Assembly (NCBI RefSeq): GCF_001457475.1
Contig: NZ_LN831029.1
Location: forward strand, 3,906,001 to 3,970,000
Direction: 5' to 3'
Source: Achromobacter xylosoxidans
GTDB lineage: Bacteria > Pseudomonadota > Gammaproteobacteria > Burkholderiales > Burkholderiaceae_B
Length of the DNA stretch: 64,000 nt
Shown here: positions 25,893 to 34,187 of the stretch, piece after piece
Layout of the letters: each line of letters opens with the position of its first letter
How positions within the stretch are numbered: the stretch's first letter is position 1
The notes under the pieces: generated by a model
What the model was told of the DNA's origin: nothing
The model's input: only the letters and a program-made list of their open reading frames with translations
Databases searched by the model: none
Made by a program: the position numbers and the translations under genes

Positions 25893-26202
25893 CGGATCCT
25901 CGGTCAGGGTCTTTCATGAGAATGGGAATTGATCCCTGAATTATGATGACCGCCGCTTCCGATCCGTGACGCATCTCGCGCAGCGGATAAGCCGACCTTT
26001 GGAAGGCCGGGAACTCGCGCGGGCCGCGGGCGGCCCGACGCTCCAGGCTCCACCGAAACACCTGGTGGCAAACCGTGGCAGCCTGCAACGGTGCCCCGCG
26101 CTGGCTGGGGTCCAATAGCGCCACGCGGCGCCCGGACAATCCCGCCGCGGCCCCGCCGCGCGCTTGCGCCGGCGCCCCTCCCCCTTTCGAGGTCCCGCCC
26201 CC
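25893..26202. other. 310-bp intergenic region
   Basis: Divergent spacer between the FhuA-type copy 2 gene and a 271-residue unknown gene. The first 60 bases are AT-rich and hold the Fur-like site. The remainder is GC-rich and shows no convincing gene; an upstream extension of the next gene to 26164 is possible but adds only a Pro/Arg-rich stretch. Confidence 0.5.
25916..25933 (-). promoter_or_regulatory. Fur-like site before FhuA-type copy 2
   Basis: ATGAGAATGGGAATTGAT lies 24 bases upstream of the receptor start and contains the ATGAGAAT half-site common in proteobacterial Fur boxes. The match is weaker on the other half. Confidence 0.45.
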
Positions 26203-27018
26203 ATGGCCAATCGATCCTATCTGTACAGCCTGAGCAACCGCCCCGCCAGCTATGCCGACCGGCCCGAAACGATCTGCGGCCTGTCCGAATGGCCGTATGC
26301 CGTCCCGTTCTCCTACCGCTTGCTGATGTCGGGCGATCCGCAGTTGTGCGCGTCCTTGATCGCCGACGGCCTGGAAGACGACGAGCCGCATCGGCGCACC
26401 CGGCTGTACGCCATCAGCAGCCGCTTCGAGCCCGGCCTGGCGCGCATCAAGCGTTTTGCCGAGATCGTGCGGGCGGCGGTGGGCGCCGCCGCGCCCGCGA
26501 CGGCAGCGACGCCAGCGGCCGAGCCGGCGCCGTCGCTGCTCGGCAGGATCCGGCGGCTGTTCTCGTCCGCCGACGCCGCGCCGGCCGGGCCTGCGACCAC
26601 GGCCCCGACCGAACTGCTGGCGGCCCTGGACGAGACCATCGCCTTTCTCGAGGCGCACCGCGACGACTACCTGCTGCTGGAGACCATCGAACTGGACGTG
26701 ATGGCCGAATCGGAAGAGGCCGCGCTCAAGGCGAGCGTGGAAAAAGAGCTGGCGCGTTGCCGCCAGGCGGGCGCCGCGCTCGACGCGCTGCCGGCCGATC
26801 CGGCCGAGGCCGGCCGGCAGTTGCTGGCGGCCACCCGGGAACGCGGCGCCGCGCCGCTGGATGCCCTGCACGGATTGCGTTTGGACGACAGCTTCGATGG
26901 CGGCCGCAACCAGCGCGTGGACTACATCCTGGGGCTGATGTGGAGCGAGGTGCTGTACTTCGACCTGCTCGACCGCGCCGAATTCGAGGCGCGCCAGCGC
27001 GAGGCGCAGGCGGAGTGA
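26203..27018 (+). CDS. Hypothetical protein, 271 aa
   Basis: Starts MANRSYLYSLSNRPASYADRPETICGLSEWPYAVPFSYRLLMSGDPQLCASLI, a conserved-looking opening that I associate with small families of unknown function whose members begin M-A-N-R-S-Y-L-Y. Residues about 100-125 form an Ala/Pro-rich linker. The second half is helical and acidic, ending LRLDDSFDGGRNQRVDYILGLMWSEVLYFDL. No signal peptide, membrane segment or catalytic motif is seen. The ATG at 26203 is chosen because homology-like sequence starts there. It is convergent with the NmrA-type reductase gene. Function unknown. Confidence 0.65.
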   Translation: MANRSYLYSLSNRPASYADRPETICGLSEWPYAVPFSYRLLMSGDPQLCASLIADGLEDDEPHRRTRLYAISSRFEPGLARIKRFAEIVRAAVGAAAPATAATPAAEPAPSLLGRIRRLFSSADAAPAGPATTAPTELLAALDETIAFLEAHRDDYLLLETIELDVMAESEEAALKASVEKELARCRQAGAALDALPADPAEAGRQLLAATRERGAAPLDALHGLRLDDSFDGGRNQRVDYILGLMWSEVLYFDLLDRAEFEARQREAQAE

Positions 27019-27023
27019 CACCC

Positions 27024-27045
27024 GGCCGGCGGCCATGCGCCGGCC
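27024..27045. terminator. Stem-loop between convergent genes
   Basis: Perfect 8-bp inverted repeat GGCCGGCG / CGCCGGCC with a 6-base loop, right after the stop at 27018. Confidence 0.45.
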
Positions 27046-27083
27046 CCTGCCCGCTTTGCCCCCTGCCCGCTTCGGCCCCGCTC

Positions 27084-28025
27084 CTACGCCACGACGCCCG
27101 CCGCCCGCCGCAACGCCTGCCGGTTCTCGCGCACCCACGCCGTCAGGCCCTGCGTGGCGATGCCGCGCGCGGCGTTGAAGGTCCGCGCCGGATCCCACGC
27201 CACGCCCCGCCCTTGCGCGAACACGGCGCGGTACTTGCGCATCGGATCGCCAGGCGCGGCGGCCAGCTCGCGCATCAGCGCCGGCACCGTCCGGGCCTGG
27301 CGCTGTGTCTCGATGCCGAGCGCCCGGTCCACCGTGTCGGCCAATTGGCGATAGCTCACGGTATCGCCGGCCACGTACACCACCTGGTTGGCCAGGCGCG
27401 GCTCGGCGCGCAGGATCGCGGCGGTCAGGGCGCCGATGTCGTCGGCGGTGGTGACGGTCACTTGCGTATCCCAGCCGCCCAGCGCATTCACCCGCCGCGC
27501 CGCCAGGTCGACCACGCCGAAGGCCGGTTCGAACAGGAAGCTGGTGAACATGCCGGTCGAGACGATCAGCCACTCCGTGGCGGACTGCGCCCGCAGCATG
27601 TCGCGCACGTCGAGCTGCTCGTCGAACAGGTCCTGCGGACTGCCCCGGCCGATGAGGTCGTAGTCGACGCCGAACTGCCAGGGCACGAAGCGCCGCACGC
27701 CGCCGTCCAGCGCGGCGCGCGCGATCTTGCGCTGCACGCCGGGGCCGCCCACGAAGCCGGTGCACGACACCACGGTGCCGAAGCGGCCGAACAGCGCGGC
27801 CAGTTCGGCGGTCGGTTGCGCCAGCAGGTCGCCGCTCACGATCTGCACGCCCAGCGCGCGCAGGGTGGCGAGATCGCGCTGCTTTTGCGGATCGTCGGTG
27901 CGCAGGGACGACGGGCGCAACAGCACCGCGAGCGTGCCCGGGGCCGCGCGCGGCGCCAGGCCGCGCAGCATGGCCAGGCCGAGCTGGCCCGCGCCCAGCA
28001 CCAGGGTTGCATCGGGATTCGACAT
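27084..28025 (-). CDS. NmrA-like NAD(P)-dependent reductase (isoflavone reductase family)
   Basis: A 313-residue protein starting MSNPDATLVLGAGQLGLAMLRGL, the glycine-rich NAD(P) loop of the atypical SDR/NmrA group. Further features are VLLRPSSL after the second strand, VSCTGFVGGPGVQRKIARAALDGGVRRFVPWQFGVDYD and TEWLIVSTGMFTSFLFEP, which match the aromatic alcohol reductase/isoflavone reductase branch. Members either reduce small aromatic compounds or sense the NADP/NADPH state. The ATG at 28025 is followed upstream by a divergent LysR gene, which probably controls it. Confidence 0.82.
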   Translation of the reverse strand: MSNPDATLVLGAGQLGLAMLRGLAPRAAPGTLAVLLRPSSLRTDDPQKQRDLATLRALGVQIVSGDLLAQPTAELAALFGRFGTVVSCTGFVGGPGVQRKIARAALDGGVRRFVPWQFGVDYDLIGRGSPQDLFDEQLDVRDMLRAQSATEWLIVSTGMFTSFLFEPAFGVVDLAARRVNALGGWDTQVTVTTADDIGALTAAILRAEPRLANQVVYVAGDTVSYRQLADTVDRALGIETQRQARTVPALMRELAAAPGDPMRKYRAVFAQGRGVAWDPARTFNAARGIATQGLTAWVRENRQALRRAAGVVA

Positions 28026-28124
28026 AGGAAACTCCACAGACAAGGATGAATGCGGCCGGCGCGGACATCGCGCCGCGGCCCGGCCGTCGGACGCAGGCAG
28101 TGTAGGAGCGCCCGCCAGCGCCAT

Positions 28125-28143
28125 TGTTCGCCGCGCCTGAACA
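28125..28143. promoter_or_regulatory. Dyad in the NmrA/LysR divergent promoter region
   Basis: TGTTC-N9-GAACA lies between the two divergent start codons. Perfect 5-bp arms centred 100-110 bases from both genes fit a LysR binding site; the assignment is inferred. Confidence 0.35.
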
Positions 28144-28237
28144 CACAAAGCGCGATCCGCGAACCGGCCGCGCCGCCTCGCTTGGCCGGGCGCTTGCTAA
28201 CATCGCCCTTCCCTATCCGCATCGCCGCAGGCCGCCC

Positions 28238-29137
28238 ATGGACAAACTTCAAGCGATGACGACTTTCGTGCGGGTCGTGCAGGCACAGAGCTTCAGCAAG
28301 GCCGCGGCCACGCTGGCGCTGCCGCGCTCGTCGGTGACGACGACCATCAAACAGCTCGAAGCGCTGCTGGGCACGCCGCTGCTGCGGCGCACGACGCGCA
28401 GCCTCAGCCTGACCGAGGCCGGCGCGCGTTACTACGCCGCGTGCCAGGCCATCCTGGCGCAGATCGCCGAAGCCGAGCATGCCCTGGCCGCCGACGCGCA
28501 GACACCACGCGGCCGGGTGCGGGTGGACATGCCGGGCGCCATCGGCCGCGCCCTGGTGGTGCCGCGCCTGCGCGAGTTCGAGGCGCGCTATCCGGATATC
28601 GAGCTGGTGCTGGGCCTGAACGATCGCCCGTTGGACCTGGTGCATGAAGGCATCGACTGCGCGATCCGCAGCGGGGCGCTGGCCGATTCCACGCTGGTGG
28701 CCCGGCCGCTGGGCCGGTTGAGCTGGCTCACCTGCGCATCGCCGCTGTACCTGGCCCGATTCGGCGAGCCGGACTCGGTGGCGGCGCTGGCGGCGCATCG
28801 GGTCGTCAATTACCTGTCGAACGCCAGCGGCCGGCCGCTCGACTGGCGCTTCCGTGTCGATGGCGAGGACGTGGCGCTGGCGCTGCCCGGACGCTACGCG
28901 GTCAACGAGACCGAGGCCTATCTGCATTGCGGCCTGGAGGGGCTGGGCCTGATCCAGTTGTCCGAGCTGGCCGCAGGCATCTACCTGCGCAGCGGGCGCC
29001 TGCGCGAGGTGCTGGCGCAGGCGCGTTGCGCGCCGGTGCCGATCGCCATCGTCTATCCCCAGGCGCGCGCGACAGCGGCGGTGAAGACGTTCGTGGAGTG
29101 GGTCATCACGATCGCGCGGCAGGACCTGCCCGCCTGA
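28238..29137 (+). CDS. LysR family transcriptional regulator
   Basis: A 299-residue regulator. The helix-turn-helix domain is at about 1-60 (MDKLQAMTTFVRVVQAQSFSKAAATLALPRSSVTTTIKQLE, TPLLRRTTRSLSLTEAG). The effector domain of the CrgA-like group follows: GRVRVDMPGAIGRALVVPRLREF, YPDIELVLGLNDRPLDLVHEGIDCAIR. It is divergent from the NmrA-like reductase gene with 212 bp between start codons. This group often controls an adjacent oxidoreductase in response to quinones or aldehydes; the effector is unknown here. Confidence 0.92.
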   Translation: MDKLQAMTTFVRVVQAQSFSKAAATLALPRSSVTTTIKQLEALLGTPLLRRTTRSLSLTEAGARYYAACQAILAQIAEAEHALAADAQTPRGRVRVDMPGAIGRALVVPRLREFEARYPDIELVLGLNDRPLDLVHEGIDCAIRSGALADSTLVARPLGRLSWLTCASPLYLARFGEPDSVAALAAHRVVNYLSNASGRPLDWRFRVDGEDVALALPGRYAVNETEAYLHCGLEGLGLIQLSELAAGIYLRSGRLREVLAQARCAPVPIAIVYPQARATAAVKTFVEWVITIARQDLPA

Positions 29138-29285
29138 AACGCGCCAGCCGGCGTGGCCTCGCCGGGTGCGACATCGCATCGCCCGCGGCGCGCATGCCGC
29201 ACGGCGTGACAAATCCATCACTCATCTACAATCCGGGGTCATAGTGGTCGCCCGCCAGGGCGGCAGGTCCGTAGCCCCAGGTAGC

Positions 29286-30194
29286 ATGACCCGCGCGAAG
29301 AAACCCGCTCCCAGAAAGAGAAGCTCCCCCTCCCGATCCCAAAGCCGCGCCGCCGGCCGCGTGCCGCGCTTCCTGCGCGCGCTGATCGTCACCTCGCTCG
29401 CCAGTTTCGGCGCCGCCACCTATGTGCTGCATCCGCAATGGAAGATGCCGGCGGCGGTCGGCGACATGCTGTCGCGCCTGGAATGGCCGTCGTTGCAACG
29501 CAGCGCGCCGGTGGCGCTGCCCGCACCCAATGCGGCGCTGGTGCAGACCGCCTTCAGTGACTGTCCGCAGTTCTTCCCGAACGCGCAGCCGCCCGCGGTG
29601 CCCGCCGCGCAACGCTTGCGCGAAGTCTGTTTTTCCTCGTTCGCCATCCTGCACAACGGCGCGACCAAGACGCCTGTGTTCGTGGCCGAGCGCCTGAACC
29701 GCCAGAACCTGGCGCAGGCCAAGGGACTGCACCGCACCGACAAGTTCTACGCCGAGGCGCGGGTGCCGCGCGCCGAGCGTTCGGAGCTGGATGACTACCG
29801 CGGCTCGGGCTACTCGCGCGGCCACATGGCGCCGGCCGGCGACATGGCCACGCCCGAGGCCATGGCGCAGAGCTTTTCGCTGGCCAACATGGTGCCGCAG
29901 GACCAGAGCCACAACGCCGGCCCGTGGAGCCGCATCGAGCAGGACACGCGCCAATACGTGATGCGGGCGGCGGGCGACGTATACGTGTTCACCGGGCCGG
30001 TGTATGGCGACCGCCCCAAGACCATCGGCGCCGGCGTGGCCGTGCCCAGCTATCTGTACAAGGTCGTGTACGACGCCACCACGCACCGCTCGTGGGTGCA
30101 TTGGCAGGCCAACAGCGCCGGCACCAAGGCCGGGCCGCCGATCGGCTACGACGAATTCGTCAAGCGCACGGGGCTGCGGCTGCTGCCGCAATAA
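29286..30194 (+). CDS. Exported DNA/RNA non-specific endonuclease
   Basis: A 302-residue protein. A basic N-terminus (Lys/Arg/Ser-rich, residues 1-30) precedes a hydrophobic segment at about 34-50 (ALIVTSLASFGAATYVL), a signal anchor or signal peptide. The nuclease domain has ATKTPVFVAERLNRQNL, the active-site phrase YSRGHMAPAGDM with H180, the metal ligand N201 in LANMVPQDQSHNAGPW and a later Glu, and YVFTGPVYGDRP. This is the Serratia nuclease/NUC fold, Mg2+-dependent. The usual DRGH motif reads SRGH. It probably degrades extracellular or periplasmic nucleic acid. No immunity-like gene is next to it. Confidence 0.88.
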   Translation: MTRAKKPAPRKRSSPSRSQSRAAGRVPRFLRALIVTSLASFGAATYVLHPQWKMPAAVGDMLSRLEWPSLQRSAPVALPAPNAALVQTAFSDCPQFFPNAQPPAVPAAQRLREVCFSSFAILHNGATKTPVFVAERLNRQNLAQAKGLHRTDKFYAEARVPRAERSELDDYRGSGYSRGHMAPAGDMATPEAMAQSFSLANMVPQDQSHNAGPWSRIEQDTRQYVMRAAGDVYVFTGPVYGDRPKTIGAGVAVPSYLYKVVYDATTHRSWVHWQANSAGTKAGPPIGYDEFVKRTGLRLLPQ

Positions 30195-30228
30195 GCGCGG
30201 GCGGTGCGCGCCAGCGCCCTGTGGCGAT

Positions 30229-30954
30229 TCAGCCCGCCGCCGTGTCGTAGATCACCGGCATGCGCCCGCGCCACCGCTCCCAGGCCGCGCCGCCCATGGC
30301 CAGCTCCGCCATGAAATGCGCGACGTTGATGCGGCTGGTGCGGCCTGCGTCGAAGATGGCGCTGCGGACCGGCGAAGGATGCGCCTCGTAGCCGCTGACG
30401 GCATCCCGGTCGACCAGGCTGTCGGGCCGCACGACGGCCCATTCGATCGCGGGATGCGCCTGGCCGACCACGACGCGCAGGTAGTCGGCGGCCGCTTCGT
30501 TGTCGGCGTGCGGCGGCACCAGCGCGCGCACCAGCGCCACCACGGCGCGCTGCGCCAGCGAGAGCGGCTCGCGCAAGTCGCGGTTGCTGTTACCGGCAGT
30601 GTTCATCAGCACGAACCTGACCGGCCGGCCCGGCGCATTCGCCATGACGGCCTCGCACAGGCGCCGCACCGCATCGGCCACCAGCCGCCGCGGCTGGCCG
30701 TAGATGCCGCGCAAGCTCATGCCATGGCCCAGGCACGACGCCACCGCCGTGCAGCCCGCCACGTGGCGCGCCATCGTGGCCGGGTCCAGGTCCAGCACGC
30801 TGGCCTGGACCAGCGACAGCCGCGGATCGCCCGCCCACGCCCGTAGCGCATCCGGCGAGCGCAGCAGCGCCCTGACCGGCTCGCCGCGTTCCAGCAGTTG
30901 GCCGACCAGCAGCCGCCCGGTCGCCCCGCTGGCGCCGACCACGAGTGTCGTCAT
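30229..30954 (-). CDS. NAD(P)-binding SDR-like protein (NmrA/YwnB-type)
   Basis: A 241-residue protein starting MTTLVVGASGATGRLLVGQLLERGEPVRALLRSP, the GxxGxxG nucleotide loop of atypical short-chain reductases. It continues with VQASVLDLD, AVASCLGHG, VRFVLMNTAGNSN and a final IEWAVVRPDSLVD block. The family binds NADP(H), often without a known substrate. A perfect 11-base palindrome sits about 30 bases upstream of the start, suggesting repressor control. The gene is convergent with the nuclease gene (34 bp between stops). Confidence 0.8.
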   Translation of the reverse strand: MTTLVVGASGATGRLLVGQLLERGEPVRALLRSPDALRAWAGDPRLSLVQASVLDLDPATMARHVAGCTAVASCLGHGMSLRGIYGQPRRLVADAVRRLCEAVMANAPGRPVRFVLMNTAGNSNRDLREPLSLAQRAVVALVRALVPPHADNEAAADYLRVVVGQAHPAIEWAVVRPDSLVDRDAVSGYEAHPSPVRSAIFDAGRTSRINVAHFMAELAMGGAAWERWRGRMPVIYDTAAG

Positions 30955-30983
30955 CGCCGATCCTCTTGATATGCATGGCGTGA

Positions 30984-30994
30984 TTGGTAACCAA
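30984..30994 (-). promoter_or_regulatory. TTGGTAACCAA palindrome upstream of the SDR-like gene
   Basis: Perfect inverted repeat with a single central base, 30 bases before the start codon. Oxidoreductases of this family are often under HxlR or MarR-type repressors, so an operator is plausible; no such regulator gene is adjacent. Confidence 0.4.
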
Positions 30995-31119
30995 GGATTG
31001 TATCTGGCCCCTTCATCGCGGATTCAGGTAAAATGAGCCGCGCGCGAGACCGCGTTGCGGCCCGGCGACGGGCACGGCAAGGCGACGCGCGCCGCATCTG
31101 TCGCATAAAAAGGAAAACG

Positions 31120-31569
31120 ATGAAGAACGCCACCCGCATGGGCAGCCTGACCGCCGCGTTGCTGCTTGCCTGCGCTGCCGGCAATGCCATGGCGGCATCC
31201 ACGCCCGCCGCCGCCTCCACGGCCCCGGCCAAGTCCGCGCCGGCGCAGGCAACGCCAACGAAGGAAACGCCGGCAAAAGACACGCCGGCCCAGCCCGCGC
31301 CCGCCACCGACGACGCCCTGGACAACGCCAATACCGGCCCCATCAGCGAGGCCGAATACATGACCCGGGCGGAGATGTCGTTCAACAAGCGCGACGTCAA
31401 CGCCGACGGCTATCTCAGCCGCAGCCCCCTGCTCCAGGAAGCCACCGTCGAACAGGTCGTGGCCATGGACACGGACGGCGACGGGCGCATCAGCAAGGCC
31501 GAATACCTGGCCTACATGCTGAAGAACTTCCGCGCCCGGCCCAAATTCGAGCACGGCATCAAGCGTTGA
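31120..31569 (+). CDS. Secreted EF-hand protein
   Basis: A 149-residue protein. The ATG at 31120 follows AAGGAAAA and gives a clean signal peptide (MKNATRMGSLTAALLLACAAGNAMAA). Residues about 27-65 are a low-complexity Ala/Pro/Thr/Lys linker. Two EF-hand loops follow: KRDVNADGYLS (about 92-102) and DTDGDGRISKAEY (about 122-134), with acidic residues at the metal positions. Such proteins bind Ca2+ in the periplasm or outside. The last codon overlaps the TTG start of the next gene by four bases. The role is unknown. Confidence 0.8.
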   Translation: MKNATRMGSLTAALLLACAAGNAMAASTPAAASTAPAKSAPAQATPTKETPAKDTPAQPAPATDDALDNANTGPISEAEYMTRAEMSFNKRDVNADGYLSRSPLLQEATVEQVVAMDTDGDGRISKAEYLAYMLKNFRARPKFEHGIKR

Positions 31570-32351
31570 AGGCCCAGGCCCGCTACACCCTGCCAGGCCC
31601 CATCGCCGACTTCATCGGCGACGCCCCGCTCATCGCCGACCAGGTCGGCGAATCGCCCAGCCGGGTCTACCACTTCACCCGCGGCAACGACGTCTTCTTT
31701 CTCAAGGCGTCGGCGGCGGTGTATGCGCCCACCACCTACAGCGTGCGGCGCGAGGCGCAAGTGCTGCAATGGCTGGCCGGCCATCTGAACGTGCCGGAAG
31801 TGGTGCGGGTGGCGGACAACGCCGATGGCGAATTCATGCTGACGCGGCGCGTGCCCGGCGTGCCGCTGCAGGCGCGCATGGACGATGCCGACACCGCCAT
31901 CGGGCTGTTCGGCGAGGCCCTGCGCCAATTGCGCGCGGTGCCGGCGGACGATTGCCCATTCGACGCCGGCGCGCCGATGCGGCTGCGCGAGCTGGACTAT
32001 CTGCTGGCGCGCGGCCTGTGCGCCGACGACCACGACCTGACGCAATGGCCCGGCCTGGCAACGCCGGCCGACCTGGTGGCGCGGCTGCATGCCACCCTGC
32101 CGCGGGAAGACCCGGCGTTCAGCCATGGCGACCTGTGCGACAACAACGTGTTCGTCGACGAACGCGACCGGCTGCATTTCATCGACCTGGGCCGCGGCGG
32201 CGTGGCCGACCGCTGGCAGGACGTGGCCTTCATCCACCGCAACCTGCGCGACATTTCCGAGGACGCGGCGGCCACTTTTCTCGGCACCCTGGACGTCGCG
32301 GACGACCCGGCCAAGCGCCGCTTCTTCGAACAGCTGGACGAGCTGTTCTAG
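31566..32351 (+). CDS. Aminoglycoside 3'-phosphotransferase-like kinase (APH family)
   Basis: A 261-residue protein. It begins with the N-lobe (SPSRVYHFTRGNDVFFLKASA, nucleotide-binding Lys) and has the Brenner-type catalytic motif H187-G-D189 with N194 (SHGDLCDNNVFV), then FIDLGRGGVADRWQD with metal-binding D207. This arrangement matches APH(3')-type kinases, which phosphorylate kanamycin-class antibiotics using ATP. Whether it gives resistance cannot be told from sequence; chromosomal relatives in Achromobacter and Bordetella-like genomes are often intrinsic genes. The start is a TTG overlapping the previous stop (TTGA), which suggests translational coupling with the EF-hand gene. Confidence 0.8.
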   Translation: MKAQARYTLPGPIADFIGDAPLIADQVGESPSRVYHFTRGNDVFFLKASAAVYAPTTYSVRREAQVLQWLAGHLNVPEVVRVADNADGEFMLTRRVPGVPLQARMDDADTAIGLFGEALRQLRAVPADDCPFDAGAPMRLRELDYLLARGLCADDHDLTQWPGLATPADLVARLHATLPREDPAFSHGDLCDNNVFVDERDRLHFIDLGRGGVADRWQDVAFIHRNLRDISEDAAATFLGTLDVADDPAKRRFFEQLDELF

Positions 32352-32593
32352 GGCGCTGGCCCGCGGATACGCGCGCATCCACGGGACAGCGCACCGGCCT
32401 TGGCGCGCAGCCGTGCGCGCCGCCGTCACGGGCCGCTGGTATCCTCGTGGCGACTCTGTTAACAATTGGATACACAAGACGGAAATCGGCAATTACCCCG
32501 CCGGACCCCGCGTGCTAAGTTACGTCCCCGTTGATGCGGCCATGCGGCGCGCCAACGGCGATGCGCTTCCCCCTTCCTTTCTTCACGACCATC

Positions 32594-33268
32594 ATGCACA
32601 ACAACCAAGATCGCGCCCCGGCCCTGGCCGGCAAGAAACGGATAGCCGGCCTGCGTGCGGTCGCCCTGGGCCTGGCCCTGGCCGCGACCGCCGCCACCTC
32701 CCTGGCGGGCGACCTGCCGCCGCGCGGCGGCGCCGCCACCCAGCCGCAGACGCAACAGCCGCAGACGCAACAACAGGCGCAACCCCAGGACGAAGGCCGC
32801 CTGCCGCCGCGCGGCGAGCCGGCCCAGCAGGCACCGGCCCGCACGCCGGCCCCGGCCCCCGCGCAGCAGCAAGCCCAGGCTCCCGCCGGCACCGAACAGA
32901 AGACCGAGATCAAGAGCCAGGCCGCCTATGAGCGCCTGCTGCACAACAGCGGCATCAGCGTGCAATGGCTGTGGACCGACGCGCGCGGCAAGCTGAACGC
33001 GGTCGACGACAACGACGTGGTGCGCCTGGAAGGCGGCCACACCAACGAAAACGGCTCGGTGACGATCAAGGGCCAGGTGCTGTCGATCTCGGCCGACCGC
33101 TTCACGTTCCGCGGCACCATCCTGATCGTGGACGCGCCGGACAAGGGCCGCCGCTGCGAACGCACCGGCGACTACGAGTTCCGCGCCACCGGCAAGCGCA
33201 AGTACTGGCGCCTGCAGCAGATGGAAGCGTGCGGCGGCCTGACCGACTACGTCGACATCTACTATTGA
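32594..33268 (+). CDS. Secreted Gln/Pro-rich protein, 224 aa
   Basis: The ATG at 32594 gives a signal peptide with a basic start (KKRIAGLR) and a hydrophobic core (AVALGLALAATAATSLA). A low-complexity Gln/Pro/Ala region with two PPRGG/PPRGE repeats spans about 38-108. A folded C-terminal part follows: AAYERLLHNSGISVQWLWTDARGKLNAVDDND and VTIKGQVLSISADRFTFRGTILIVD, with two Cys that may pair. Several transmembrane regions are absent, so it is probably periplasmic or extracellular. I do not recognise a family. The 242 bp upstream hold no other gene; an AT-rich patch near 32457-32480 could be its promoter. Confidence 0.65.
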   Translation: MHNNQDRAPALAGKKRIAGLRAVALGLALAATAATSLAGDLPPRGGAATQPQTQQPQTQQQAQPQDEGRLPPRGEPAQQAPARTPAPAPAQQQAQAPAGTEQKTEIKSQAAYERLLHNSGISVQWLWTDARGKLNAVDDNDVVRLEGGHTNENGSVTIKGQVLSISADRFTFRGTILIVDAPDKGRRCERTGDYEFRATGKRKYWRLQQMEACGGLTDYVDIYY

Positions 33269-33328
33269 TCGACGCGCTGGCCCCGACGCGGCGCCCCCGG
33301 GCCGCCGCGCCGGGTTCAATGCCCGTGT

Positions 33329-34126
33329 CTACAAATGGCGATGGCTGCACGCCATCGGCTGGCCGACCAGCTCGCCAACCAGCCGCGCCAGCGCCTCGGC
33401 GCTGCCTTCTTCCAGGCAGTTGGCGCGGATCATGCGAAACCCCAGCGCCATGCTGAAATGCCAGTCCAGGTCGAACAGGTGGTAATCGCGCCCGTCGGCC
33501 GGATTGCGCCAGCGCACCGCCGGGTCCTCGTACGCCGCGCCGATGAAGTCGACGTGCGAGCCGAACGGCGGCAGTTCCTCCAACGGTTCATCCGAGCCCG
33601 GCAGGCTCGGCATTTCCAGGTTCTCGCCCACGCCGACGTACGGCTCGGGCCCCTCGTAGGCCAGCAGGATCACGCTGAACCCCGTCGGGTCGGCGTCGTA
33701 ATGGGCGCGTTGCCCGGGATTGAGCAGCGCGCGGGCGGCCGGTCCAAGGCAGAAATGCGGGCTGCGCCAACTGCTGCACTCATCGTCGAACGACGGATCG
33801 GGCACGATGCCATGCGCCGCCAGCAGCGCCAGCGTCTCTTCCATGGTGTCGTGATGCCGCACCGGCACCTCGGGCGGCAGGTGGCCGGCGGACTGGTACA
33901 GCGCGATCACGTCGCCGGTCGTGCGCAGGCCTTCGCGGTACTGGAACGAGCCCTCTTTCAGGCCGGCCAGGCCGAGGCTCAGGTTGTCCAGAGCCTCGCG
34001 CGGCACGCGATCGCCGCGCGGCTCCAGCAGGTAGCCGCCGGCCAGCAGGCGCGCTTGCAGCGCCGGCCAGTCGGGCGGCGGCAGATGGGGGTAGCGGGGA
34101 AAGATGAACTGATGATGTTCGGACAT
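33329..34126 (-). CDS. Hypothetical protein, 265 aa
   Basis: Soluble protein starting MSEHHQFIFPRYPHLPPPDWPAL; the ATG at 34126 is preferred to an upstream TTG at 34135. Recognisable phrases are VRHHDTMEETLALLAAHGIVPDPSFDDECSSW, FSVILLAYEGPEPYVGVGENLE and DYHLFDLDWHFSMALGFRMIRANC. No signal peptide, membrane segment or known catalytic motif is visible. It is convergent with the secreted Gln/Pro-rich protein gene and divergent from the small membrane protein gene. Function unknown. Confidence 0.6.
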   Translation of the reverse strand: MSEHHQFIFPRYPHLPPPDWPALQARLLAGGYLLEPRGDRVPREALDNLSLGLAGLKEGSFQYREGLRTTGDVIALYQSAGHLPPEVPVRHHDTMEETLALLAAHGIVPDPSFDDECSSWRSPHFCLGPAARALLNPGQRAHYDADPTGFSVILLAYEGPEPYVGVGENLEMPSLPGSDEPLEELPPFGSHVDFIGAAYEDPAVRWRNPADGRDYHLFDLDWHFSMALGFRMIRANCLEEGSAEALARLVGELVGQPMACSHRHL

Positions 34127-34187
34127 CCTGGGCAAGCCTCGTAATAGCGTATTCTTTGACGTTCAGGCAACCGCAAGGATATCTTGA

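Noticed and set aside
25213..28203. A 996-codon open frame on the minus strand
   Set aside because: It crosses several real genes on both strands and is Arg/Gly/Ala-rich with no domain.
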